From positions 1 through 14,652 of the forward strand of contig SLBH01000087.1 of the NCBI GenBank assembly GCA_007126415.1: a stretch of DNA of 14,652 bases. Direction: 5' to 3'. Source of the stretch: Spirochaetales bacterium. Lineage in GTDB: Bacteria; Spirochaetota; Spirochaetia; DSM-27196; SLAA01. Position numbers and translations under genes: made by a program. The notes below the pieces were generated by a model. The model saw nothing but the letters and a program-made list of their open reading frames with translations. It did no database searches and was not told the DNA's origin. Below are positions 1 to 7,386 of this stretch, piece by piece. Position 1 is the stretch's first letter; every line of letters begins with the position of its first letter.

Positions 1-638
1 AGGCCCACCCCAACCGGCAGCACGAGGTTGTCAAAGTCGTGGGTCGGAAGCATCTCGACGAACATAGCAACGATGCCGACCAACAGCGACTCGCGCAGCA
101 TGCCGCTCACCGCAAAGGTGGAGACCGTGACCGCGACGAGGCAGGCGCTGCTGCCTTCTACGGTTTTGCCCCCGGTTCCCGGCAGCTCATGTATACCGAA
201 CAGTTTCCCGGTGAGGCTCGCGAACCCGTCGCCAAACGCGAGGGCGTAGATTGCGATAGCCGCAATCGGCTCGGGGTAGAGGAGCAGAGCGAGCATTGCA
301 CCGATCGCGAGCGTGATAGGACCGTGGGTGATGCCCCCGCGGTCGCGCTCGCGTGAGGCGAAGCTGGTGACGCGCGAGATGAACAGCACCTCGTGGCCGG
401 TGCTGCGGACGATCTCGGTATAGGTGTAGAACAGCGTTCCGGCGGCGAGCAGCGCGAGTGTGACGGTAGCGCCCACGAGGCCGGTGAGGACCGGCACTAC
501 CGCTATCAACATATGAATGGCCTTACGCAGCGCCTCGCGCTCGAGTTCGTCCGCCGAGACGGTAGCGCCGAGCGTCATATGCTTGTTGACGGAGTCCCTA
601 AGTTTCTGTTTTATAAGCTGTGTGACGGGTTCGCTCAT
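1..638 (-). CDS. Dolichol kinase / CTP-dependent diacylglycerol kinase-like membrane protein, N-terminal part
   Basis: The minus strand is open from an ATG at 638 to the window edge, giving 212 residues without a stop; the C-terminus lies outside. I translated it directly. After a hydrophilic N-terminus of about 40 residues come hydrophobic segments at about 42-72, 108-120, 123-137 and 165-195, so it is an integral membrane protein. The family signature is clear: GDG at 136-138, GKLFG at 144-148, GKT at 157-159 and EGS at 161-163, then a DN pair at 203-204. This pattern marks the SEC59/DGK1/phytol kinase superfamily, often labelled phosphatidate cytidylyltransferase. These enzymes phosphorylate polyprenols, phytol or diacylglycerol, usually with CTP. 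The exact substrate cannot be read from the sequence. The ribosome binding site is weak (AGGA about 10 nt upstream). A near-consensus promoter lies at 760-788. Confidence 0.8.
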   Translation of the reverse strand, partial: MSEPVTQLIKQKLRDSVNKHMTLGATVSADELEREALRKAIHMLIAVVPVLTGLVGATVTLALLAAGTLFYTYTEIVRSTGHEVLFISRVTSFASRERDRGGITHGPITLAIGAMLALLLYPEPIAAIAIYALAFGDGFASLTGKLFGIHELPGTGGKTVEGSSACLVAVTVSTFAVSGMLRESLLVGIVAMFVEMLPTHDFDNLVLPVGVG

Positions 639-715
639 TTCCGGTCTGTCCTACAACCGCAGATATTTCGCCAGAGGCACTGGCCCAGACTATACCGCAA
701 TATCGGTGCCAAATC

Positions 716-744
716 CGGACAAAACCCAGCTACGCGGTTACAAT
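716..744 (+). promoter_or_regulatory. Candidate promoter for the glycosidase-desaturase operon
   Basis: CGGACA (716-721, 4 of 6 consensus) and TACAAT (739-744, 5 of 6) are separated by 17 bp. A start near 751 would give a leader of about 39 nt to the ATG at 790. Its predicted start almost coincides with that of the opposing promoter at 760-788. Confidence 0.4.
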
Positions 745-759
745 ACTAACCGTAATGGA

Positions 760-788
760 ATTATACGCCTGATACGGCGCCGGGTCAA
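760..788 (-). promoter_or_regulatory. Sigma70-type promoter for the leftward lipid kinase gene
   Basis: On the minus strand TTGACC (788-783) is followed after exactly 17 bp by a perfect TATAAT (765-760). Transcription would start near 753, leaving a leader of about 115 nt before the ATG at 638. It is the best promoter match in the window. Confidence 0.65.
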
Positions 789-789
789 T

Positions 790-2202
790 ATGGGACCGAT
801 GCTATCGTCTAGTTTTGCATACACTGCCGTCGTAAAACTACTATACCCGTGTAACCGTCTCGCGCTTCCGGCGCTTGCAGCGCTCGCAGCGGGGGCGCTT
901 CTCGGCGGCTGCGCGAGCGCACCCGAGCTCGAAACGGAGCCACGCGAGGCGCCGACCGAGGACGCTGCGCGAGTTCTCGATCGCCCACCCCGCGCCGAGC
1001 TCTCGGAGCGCACGGCGGCGCGCATTCTCCGATACCTCGAGCGTGAGGACGCTGTGGAAGAAACGCTGTCGTCACTGAGTCTCGAGCAGCGCGTCGGGCA
1101 GTTGTTTATGCTCGGCTTTCACAGCAACCCCGACGGCTCACCGGTGCGGACGCTCGGCTCGCAGCAGCACGGCGTGATGGAGCGCGTGCGCCCGGGTGGG
1201 GTGATGCTGTTCGGTAACAACATCGATACGCTCGAGCAAGTGCTCGAATATATCGCGGAACTGAAGGCCGCCGCGGAGCTACCGCTGATAATCGCGACCG
1301 ATCAGGAAGGCGGAAGCGTCTCGCGCTTGAGCGAGAGCGGGCGGCTCGGCGCAACCGAGCTGCCGGATGCGGAACTATTCGGCGCGCTCGGCGATCCCTG
1401 GTTTGTCGAGGCCGCCGCCGAGCTCACCGCCCGCGAGCTGCGCGCGCTCGGGATAACGATGAACTTCGGTCCGGTCGCGGATGTGAACACCAACGCCGCG
1501 AACCCTGTGATAGCCGAGCGCTCCTTCGGCGCCGACGCGGGGCTCGTCGCCTCGATGGTGGAGGCCTCGGTGCGCGGGCTGCAGCGCGAAAACGTCAGCG
1601 CGGTACTCAAGCACTTCCCCGGGCACGGCGATACCGCGGTCGACACCCACTACGAGCGCGCGGTGGTGCATCACGACCGCGAACGGCTCGAGGCGGTGGA
1701 GTGGCCGCCGTTTCTGCGCGGCATCGCGGCCGGCGCCGACGCGGTGATGACCGGGCATATCGCGGTCCCGGCGCTCACCGGCGACGCCCGTCCGGCTACG
1801 ATCGCTCCTGAGGTGATTCAAGCGGTACTGCGAGACGAGCTCGGGTTTAGCGGCGTTGTGATCACCGATTCGCTTGCCATGGGTGCGCTGCGTGGCTATG
1901 GTGAGGGCGAGATCGCGATTCGAGCGCTCGAGGCCGGCGTCGACATCATCCTGCGCCCTTCGAGCCCCACCGCGACGTATCAGGCGGTGCTCGCGGCGGT
2001 TGAAGACGGCAGGCTCAGCGAGGAGCGCATCGACCGCTCGGTGAGGCGCGTTCTCTTACTCAAGTTCGACCGCGGCCTGATCGGGCCGGAGATACCGAAC
2101 GATACGCTGCTCGAGCCGGAGGAGATTCTCGGCTCACGTCGCCATCGTGATCTGCAGCGCCTCATCCATGAGAATCGTATGGAGACGGAGGGAACAGAGT
2201 GA
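790..2202 (+). CDS. NagZ-like beta-N-acetylhexosaminidase lipoprotein, GH3 family
   Basis: It hydrolyses terminal beta-N-acetylglucosamine, most plausibly in peptidoglycan fragments. From the ATG at 790 it has 470 residues. The N-terminus is a lipoprotein signal: hydrophobic stretch, then LLGGC with the lipid-anchored Cys at 41, so the enzyme sits outside the cytoplasm, unlike E. coli NagZ but like the lipoprotein NagZ of Bacillus. The GH3 core shows KHFPGHGDT at 274-282 and the NagZ-specific Asp-x-His catalytic dyad D285/H287, with the nucleophile Asp360 in ITDS. The frame is open back to 517, but that would overlap the opposite gene and place 90 non-signal-like residues before the lipobox. 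ATG 799 is a possible alternative; neither has a strong ribosome binding site. It overlaps the next gene by 4 nt (GTGA), suggesting translational coupling. Confidence 0.88.
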   Translation: MGPMLSSSFAYTAVVKLLYPCNRLALPALAALAAGALLGGCASAPELETEPREAPTEDAARVLDRPPRAELSERTAARILRYLEREDAVEETLSSLSLEQRVGQLFMLGFHSNPDGSPVRTLGSQQHGVMERVRPGGVMLFGNNIDTLEQVLEYIAELKAAAELPLIIATDQEGGSVSRLSESGRLGATELPDAELFGALGDPWFVEAAAELTARELRALGITMNFGPVADVNTNAANPVIAERSFGADAGLVASMVEASVRGLQRENVSAVLKHFPGHGDTAVDTHYERAVVHHDRERLEAVEWPPFLRGIAAGADAVMTGHIAVPALTGDARPATIAPEVIQAVLRDELGFSGVVITDSLAMGALRGYGEGEIAIRALEAGVDIILRPSSPTATYQAVLAAVEDGRLSEERIDRSVRRVLLLKFDRGLIGPEIPNDTLLEPEEILGSRRHRDLQRLIHENRMETEGTE

Positions 2203-3539
2203 GCGAACGAATCACCGCCGGGCTTCCGGCCGATTTCGTGTGGGGCGCGGCAACCGCGTCCTACCAGGTTGAAGGGGCGGTGCACGCCGACGGGCGCGGT
2301 CCAAGTATCTGGGACGTCTTCTGCGCCACCCCGGGCGCGGTCGTGCACGGGCATACCGGCGAGAAGGCGGTGGAGCAATACAACCGCTACCCGGAGGACG
2401 TGGCGCTGATGCGCGAACTCGGGCTGCATCGCTATCGATTCTCGATCGCGTGGCCCCGCGTACAGCCGAACGGTTCCGGGAAGCCGAACACGCGTGGGTT
2501 TGAGTACTACGGGCGCTTGGTCGATGAGCTGCTCGCCGCCGGGATAGAGCCCGCGGTGACGCTCTACCACTGGGACCTGCCGCAGGCGCTGCAGGATGCC
2601 GGCGGCTGGCCGGAGCGCGACACCGCCTACCGCTTCGCCGAGTACGCCGAGCTGTGTTACCGTGCGCTCGGCGATCGGGTGAAGAGCTGGATCACGCTCA
2701 ACGAGCCGTACTGCTCCGCGGTTCTCGGCTACCTCGAGGGCGTGCACGCACCGGGCGAGCGCGATCGCCCGCGCGCGTACCGCGCGATACACCACCTGAT
2801 GCTCGCGCATGGGCTCGCGCTCGAGGCGTTTCGCGCAGGTGGCTACGACGGAGAGATCGGCATCACACTCAACACCCAGACCCCGTGCCCGGCGACGCAA
2901 CGCGAGGATGACCGCGCCGCAGCCGATCGCGCCGCCGATCTGCAGACGCGTATGTTCCTCGATCCGGTGGTACACGGAAGCTACCCCGAACGTCATCTTG
3001 CAGCCTACCCCGAGGTATCGATGCCGATTGAGGACGGCGACATGCGCCTGATCGCGAAGCCGATCGACTTCCTGGGGCTAAACTGGTACTGGGAAGACGT
3101 CGCCGCGGCCGATTCCGAGCATCCCGAGGGCTTTCGGCTCTGCGCTCGCTATCAGGACGGTACCGATATGGGCTGGCCGGTGGTGCCTCGCGGATTCTAT
3201 CGGCACCTGCGGCGTCTCAACGAGCTCGCCAACGGGATCCCGATCTACGTCACCGAGAACGGCTGCGCGATGCCGGACGAGCTCAGCGCCGACGGCACGC
3301 GTTGCCATGATCCGCGGCGCGTCGCGTACCTGAGAGATCACATCGAGGCGATGCGCGACGCCTGGCGAGACGGCGTGAACCTCAAGGGTTACTTTGTCTG
3401 GAGCTTCATCGACAACTTCGAGTGGTCGTTCGGCTACACCAAGCGCTTCGGGATCGTGTACTGCGACTACGTCGATTGTCGCCGGGTCCCGAAAGACAGC
3501 TTTTACTTCTATCGCGACGTTGTCGCGGGGCACGAGTGA
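2199..3539 (+). CDS. GH1 beta-glucosidase / beta-glycosidase
   Basis: A retaining family 1 glycoside hydrolase that cleaves beta-linked glucosides or galactosides such as cellobiose. At 446 residues it is a typical full-length single TIM-barrel enzyme. Early GH1 signature: FVWGAATASYQVEGA at about residues 13-27. The acid/base Glu169 lies in TLNEP and the nucleophile Glu353 in VTENG, both standard. SFIDNFEWSFGYTKRFG near the C-terminus forms the usual sugar-binding end. There is no signal peptide, so it is cytoplasmic and would act on imported disaccharides. It starts with GTG at 2199, inside the stop region of the GH3 gene, with GGAGGGAA (2186-2193) as ribosome binding site. Its stop TGA shares one base with the ATG of the desaturase gene. 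Exact sugar specificity is not evident; no phospho-glycosidase assignment is possible by eye. Confidence 0.93.
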   Translation: MSERITAGLPADFVWGAATASYQVEGAVHADGRGPSIWDVFCATPGAVVHGHTGEKAVEQYNRYPEDVALMRELGLHRYRFSIAWPRVQPNGSGKPNTRGFEYYGRLVDELLAAGIEPAVTLYHWDLPQALQDAGGWPERDTAYRFAEYAELCYRALGDRVKSWITLNEPYCSAVLGYLEGVHAPGERDRPRAYRAIHHLMLAHGLALEAFRAGGYDGEIGITLNTQTPCPATQREDDRAAADRAADLQTRMFLDPVVHGSYPERHLAAYPEVSMPIEDGDMRLIAKPIDFLGLNWYWEDVAAADSEHPEGFRLCARYQDGTDMGWPVVPRGFYRHLRRLNELANGIPIYVTENGCAMPDELSADGTRCHDPRRVAYLRDHIEAMRDAWRDGVNLKGYFVWSFIDNFEWSFGYTKRFGIVYCDYVDCRRVPKDSFYFYRDVVAGHE

Positions 3540-5158
3540 TGCCCACGGGCCGGGCGGCGGAGCGCGCAAGCGACGCAAACGGCTCAAGCGACGACGGGGC
3601 ACCGCGGGTTGCGGTTGTGGGAGCCGGGCTCGGGGGACTCGCCGCGGCGGTGCGCCTTGCGGCCGGGGGATGTGAGGTAGAGCTGTTCGAGAAGGGTACC
3701 GGCCCCGGCGGAAAGGCGGGGTCGCTTGAGCTTAGCGGCTACCGCTTCGATACCGGACCGTCGCTCTTCACCCTGCCGCAGGTCTTCGAGGAGCTGCTCG
3801 CGACGGCCGGCCGGCGGCTCGAGGACTACCTCGAGCTCGTGCCGCTGGACCCGGTGTTTCGCCACGAGTTCAGCGACGGCACCGTGTTCCGCGCGCCGGC
3901 CGGGCCGGCACGCTTCGCGGGCGAGGCTGAGCGGGTGTTCGGCGTTGAGCGCGCTCGCGTCGAGGCGTACCTGCGATACTGCGAGCGTCTCTATCGGATC
4001 GCGGCCCCGGTGTTTTTGAACAACAGCCTGCACGAGCTCGAAACCTTTCTGCAGCCCCGGGTGATGTTCTCGATCTTGCGCTCGCTGCAGATCGACCCGT
4101 TTCGCAGCATGGCGCGCGCCAACCAAGCGAAGCTCGGCGACCCGCGTCTCGTACAACTGTTCAACCGTCTCGCGAGCTACAACGGCTCCAATCCCTACCG
4201 CGCCCCGGCGACCTTCAACCTCATCGGCGCGGTCGAGCAGGTGTTCGGCGCCTATGGCGTGCGTGGCGGCATTTACGCGGTCCCGCGCATGCTCGCGGAG
4301 CTCGCGGGTGAGCTCGGCGTCACGCTACGATACGGCGCGCCGGTTGAGCGTATCCTGCGCGACTCAAGCGGGCACCGCGACGGGAACCTTGGAGAGCGCG
4401 CCGCCGGCCGGCGGGCCGCCGGAGGTCGGGTCTGCGGTGTTCGGGTCGGCGGCGAGGAGCGGCGCTTCGATGCGGTAGTTACGAACATAGACCCCGAGCG
4501 CACCTACCGTGAGCTACTCGAGGACACCGAGGCGCCTTGGTATCGTCGCTACCTCGAGAGCGAGCCCTCGAGTTCGGCGATTGTGTTCCTCTGGGGCCTC
4601 GACCGCGAGTTCCCGGAGCTTGGTCTGCACAACATGTTCTACAGCGCTGAGTACCGCGACGAGTTTTCGCGAATATTCGATGCTGCCGAGGTGAGCGTGG
4701 ACCCTACGGTGTATCTCAATATCGGCTGTCGCGTTACCCCTGAGGACGCGCCTACGGGCGGGGAGAACTGGTTTGTGCTGATTAACGCGCCGCCGGACCG
4801 GGGCCAGGACTGGGCCGATCTGAGCCGGCGGGTGCGTAAGGCGGTGCTCGGCAAGCTCGCTCGCGTGCTCGGCTGCGACCTCGAGACGCACCTGCGTGTC
4901 GAGCAGGTGCTCACGCCGGCAGAGCTTGCCGAGCGCACCGGGAGCTTTCGCGGTAGCCTCTACGGGCTTGCAAGCAATCGCGTCGGGGCGGCGTTCTCGC
5001 GCCACCCCAATCGAAGCCGCCGCTATCCGGGGCTGTACTTCTGCGGTGGGGCCGCGCACCCCGGCGGCGGCATGCCGCTTGCGGTTCGAAGCGGCGCGCT
5101 CGCAGCCGAGCTGCTGCTCCGCCGCGCGCGTAGCTCGCGCACCGCCCCGGTCTCGTGA
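3539..5158 (+). CDS. CrtI/CrtD-type carotenoid desaturase (FAD-dependent oxidoreductase)
   Basis: A member of the phytoene desaturase family, introducing double bonds into a C40 or C30 carotenoid with FAD. From ATG 3539 it has 539 residues. A hydrophilic tail of about 21 residues precedes the dinucleotide-binding motif GAGLGG (28-33) followed by an acidic strand end. The C-terminal signature begins at residue 498 (GLYFCGG) and continues with HPGGGMPL. This form is closer to CrtD-like 3,4-desaturases than to the PGAGVPG of classical phytoene desaturases, so the substrate may be a late intermediate. An Arg/Gly/Ala-rich insertion lies at about residues 273-300. The frame stays open upstream to 3422 inside the GH1 gene; I prefer 3539 because its ATG overlaps the GH1 stop (TGATG). 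No phytoene synthase or other carotenoid gene lies in the window, so the specific step is open. Confidence 0.85.
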   Translation: MPTGRAAERASDANGSSDDGAPRVAVVGAGLGGLAAAVRLAAGGCEVELFEKGTGPGGKAGSLELSGYRFDTGPSLFTLPQVFEELLATAGRRLEDYLELVPLDPVFRHEFSDGTVFRAPAGPARFAGEAERVFGVERARVEAYLRYCERLYRIAAPVFLNNSLHELETFLQPRVMFSILRSLQIDPFRSMARANQAKLGDPRLVQLFNRLASYNGSNPYRAPATFNLIGAVEQVFGAYGVRGGIYAVPRMLAELAGELGVTLRYGAPVERILRDSSGHRDGNLGERAAGRRAAGGRVCGVRVGGEERRFDAVVTNIDPERTYRELLEDTEAPWYRRYLESEPSSSAIVFLWGLDREFPELGLHNMFYSAEYRDEFSRIFDAAEVSVDPTVYLNIGCRVTPEDAPTGGENWFVLINAPPDRGQDWADLSRRVRKAVLGKLARVLGCDLETHLRVEQVLTPAELAERTGSFRGSLYGLASNRVGAAFSRHPNRSRRYPGLYFCGGAAHPGGGMPLAVRSGALAAELLLRRARSSRTAPVS

Positions 5159-5243
5159 CGCCTACCGCGCGTGGCCCGGCCGCCGCGTGGTGCGGCCGCC
5201 GCGGCTTACTGCGCGTGGCCCGGCGCGGGACGCCTACCGCGCG
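5157..5243. repeat. GC-rich repeat cluster between convergent genes
   Basis: Three nested direct repeats fill this short convergent gap: GACGCCTACCGCGCG at 5157-5171 and 5229-5243; GCGCGTGGCCCGGC at 5167-5180 and 5211-5224; CGGCCGCCGCG at 5177-5187 and 5193-5203. The outer copies overlap the ends of the desaturase and PfpI genes. It also contains the palindrome GCGGCCGC (5192-5199). There is no U-tract on either strand, so it is not a classical terminator, though it may form structured 3' ends. Confidence 0.6.
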
Positions 5244-5758
5244 GCGAGTGTTTCGATCATGGCTGCGAGGTAGGCCGGAAGATCGGGCGGGCGGCGGCTC
5301 GAGACGAGGTTACCGTCTACCACAACCGCTTCGTCCAGCCAGGTCGCGCCCGCGTTCGTCATGTCGTCGCGGATACCGGGCGTGCTGGTGACGCGCTTGC
5401 CTTTGAGAATATCGGCCGAGATCAATACCCATCCGGCGTGGCAGATCTGCCCGATGATCTTTCCGTCGGCGTTCATCTTCTTGGTGATCTCGATCACCTC
5501 GGGAAATCGGCGCAGCTTGTCCGGAGCCCAGCCTCCCGGAACCAACAGCAGGTCGTACCGCGCAGGGTCTACATCGGCGAACGCCATATCGGAGGCCGCA
5601 GGCACGCCGTACTTGCCTTTGTAGGTTTCGCCGGCTACCTCGCCTGCGGTGTCTACCGTCATTCCGGCCTCGCGCAGGCGATATACCGGGTACCAGTACT
5701 CGAGGTCTTCAAAGTCGTTATGAATAAAACTAAGAGCTTTGCGTCCGTTGAGGCTCAT
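5234..5758 (-). CDS. DJ-1/PfpI family protein (glyoxalase/deglycase or amidotransferase-like)
   Basis: A 174-residue single-domain protein of the PfpI subgroup. Members remove glyoxal or methylglyoxal damage or have been described as proteases; which activity applies here cannot be told. The nucleophile elbow is Cys106 in QICHAGW, followed by His107, and Glu17/Glu18 supply the acidic partner seen in the family. LLLVPGGWAPD (70-80) is the usual preceding loop, and TSTPGIRDD with a downstream acidic-Asn segment completes the core. There is no signal peptide, so it is cytoplasmic. The start is well supported: AAGGAGAG (complement of 5765-5772) lies 6 nt before the ATG at 5758. It is divergent from the transhydrogenase operon across a 199-bp gap and convergent with the desaturase gene. 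Confidence 0.92.
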   Translation of the reverse strand: MSLNGRKALSFIHNDFEDLEYWYPVYRLREAGMTVDTAGEVAGETYKGKYGVPAASDMAFADVDPARYDLLLVPGGWAPDKLRRFPEVIEITKKMNADGKIIGQICHAGWVLISADILKGKRVTSTPGIRDDMTNAGATWLDEAVVVDGNLVSSRRPPDLPAYLAAMIETLAAR

Positions 5759-5876
5759 TCCGTACTCTCCTTGTTTCTCGGATTTCCTCTAAGATAGCCC
5801 CGCGCGCGGGACTCCGTCCATCCAACACGCGCGGCGCCGCCCGCAGTGCCGGCAGTGCGGGCCCTTTCCCGCTCAA

Positions 5877-5893
5877 AACACTAGTGTTATAAT
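5877..5893 (+). promoter_or_regulatory. Extended -10 promoter of the pnt operon with overlapping palindrome
   Basis: TGTTATAAT (5885-5893) is a TGn-extended, perfect -10 element; the -35 region is poor (TTTCCC at 5865-5870), as expected for extended -10 promoters. The 12-bp perfect palindrome AACACTAGTGTT (5877-5888) occupies the spacer and shares the first base of the -10, a suitable place for a repressor. Transcription would start near 5900. The rest of the 5759-5957 gap holds another perfect palindrome, CCCGCGCGCGGG (5799-5810), and two GCAGTGC copies (5843-5849, 5852-5858). I see no confident promoter for the divergent PfpI gene. Confidence 0.55.
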
Positions 5894-5957
5894 CAGGATT
5901 GGTGGCTCGGGATTCGAGGCCGCCGCTGAGCAAAAGATACGAGGAGAGCTACAGCGC

Positions 5958-7101
5958 ATGAAGATCGGAGTGGTGAAGGAAACACACCCCGGCGAGCGAC
6001 GTGTTGCGCTTGTTCCGGCGCAGGTGAAGCAGCTGGTGAAGGCCGGGCACGAGGTGCTGCTGGAGTCGGGCGCCGGAGATCGCTCGGGCTATCCCGACGA
6101 ACGGTATCGCGAAGCCGGCGCCGAGGTGACTGCCGAGCGCACAGCGGTACTCGAGCAGCTCGAGGTACTGTTCGCGGTGCGCTTCGCGGCGGCCTCGCAG
6201 GGTGAAAGCGTAGCGGCCGATATCGCGGCGCTCGCGCGAGGGCAGCTCGTGATCGGCTTTCTCGAGCCCTACGACCCGAACGCGCCCCCGATCGGTGCGC
6301 TAGCCGAGCGCGGGGTGAGCGCGGTTTCGCTCGAGCTCCTGCCGCGGATCACGCGGGCGCAGAGCATGGACGCGCTCTCGGCGATGGCGAATCTCGCCGG
6401 GTATCGCGCCGCGGTGCTCGCCGCCGAGCGTCTGCCGCGCGTGTTTCCGATGATGATGACCGCGGCCGGAACGATCATCCCGGCACAGGTGTTTGTGCTC
6501 GGGGCCGGCGTCGCGGGCTTGCAGGCGATCGCGACCGCCGGGCGTCTCGGCGCGATGGTCTCGGCCTACGACGTTCGCTCGGCGGTGAGGGAACAGGTGC
6601 AGAGCCTCGGAGCGAAGTTCGTCGAGATCGAGATTCCCCAAGCCGGGGCTGAAGGCGAGGGCGGCTACGCCAAGGCGATGGACGAGGCGTTCTACCGCGC
6701 ACAGCGCGAGAAACTGAGGAGCGTGATCGCCGAAAGCGATGCAGTGATCACAACCGCCTCGGTTCCCGGCCGCCCGGCGCCGCGGCTCGTCACCGAGGAG
6801 ATGGTCTCAGGGATGAAACCCGGCTCGGTTCTGATTGACCTCGCGGCCGAGCGCGGAGGCAACTGTGAGCTCACCCGAGCGGGCGAGACGGTTGAGCACA
6901 ACGGGATACAGGTCCTCGGTCCGCTGAACATTCCTTCGAGCCTGGCGTTTACCGCGAGTCAGCTTTACTCCAAGAACATAAGCACGCTGTTTGAGACGCT
7001 GCTCGGTGAGGACGGGCGGCCCGCGCTCGAGAAGGACGACGAGATAGTATCCGCGACCACGGTGCTCCGCGACGGCGAGTTGGTGTATGGAGGTATGCGC
7101 G

Positions 7102-7109
<8 letters not shown>
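5958..7109 (+). CDS. pntAA: NAD(P) transhydrogenase subunit alpha part 1 (NAD-binding domain I)
   Basis: The soluble NAD(H)-binding component of proton-translocating transhydrogenase, which passes hydride from NADH to the NADP-binding PntB using the proton gradient. At 383 residues it has the length of the separate alpha-1 subunit of Rhodospirillum-type, three-polypeptide enzymes. It opens with KIGVVKETHPGERRVAL, typical for the alanine dehydrogenase/PntA family. The nicotinamide-site loop is intact: R130, Q135, D138 and S141, each three residues on from the R. rubrum numbering R127, Q132, D135, S138. The NAD-binding GAGVAG is at 182-187, ending in the Asp of SAYDVR. The ribosome binding site GAGGAGAG (5941-5948) lies 9 nt before the ATG. 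It overlaps pntAB by 8 nt. Confidence 0.96.

Positions 7110-7382
<273 letters not shown>

Positions 7383-7386
<4 letters not shown>

Noticed and set aside
517..789. Upstream extension of the GH3 gene to an ATG at 517
   Set aside because: It would overlap the opposite-strand lipid kinase by more than 120 bp, cross both promoters and bury the lipobox 131 residues inside the protein. ATG 790 gives a proper lipoprotein signal.
1980..2996. Long open frame of 338 codons on the minus strand, and similar long frames opposite the desaturase and transhydrogenase genes
   Set aside because: They lie antisense to genes with complete family motifs, have no recognisable domains and an Arg-rich composition expected from GC-rich complementary strands.
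3422..3538. Start of the desaturase inside the GH1 gene at 3422
   Set aside because: The extension is an out-of-frame reading of GH1 sequence; ATG 3539 overlaps the GH1 stop and precedes the FAD motif by a normal distance.
7087..7101. Earlier start for pntAB at ATG 7087
   Set aside because: The GGAGG site at 7089-7093 lies just inside that extension and is ideally placed for ATG 7102.
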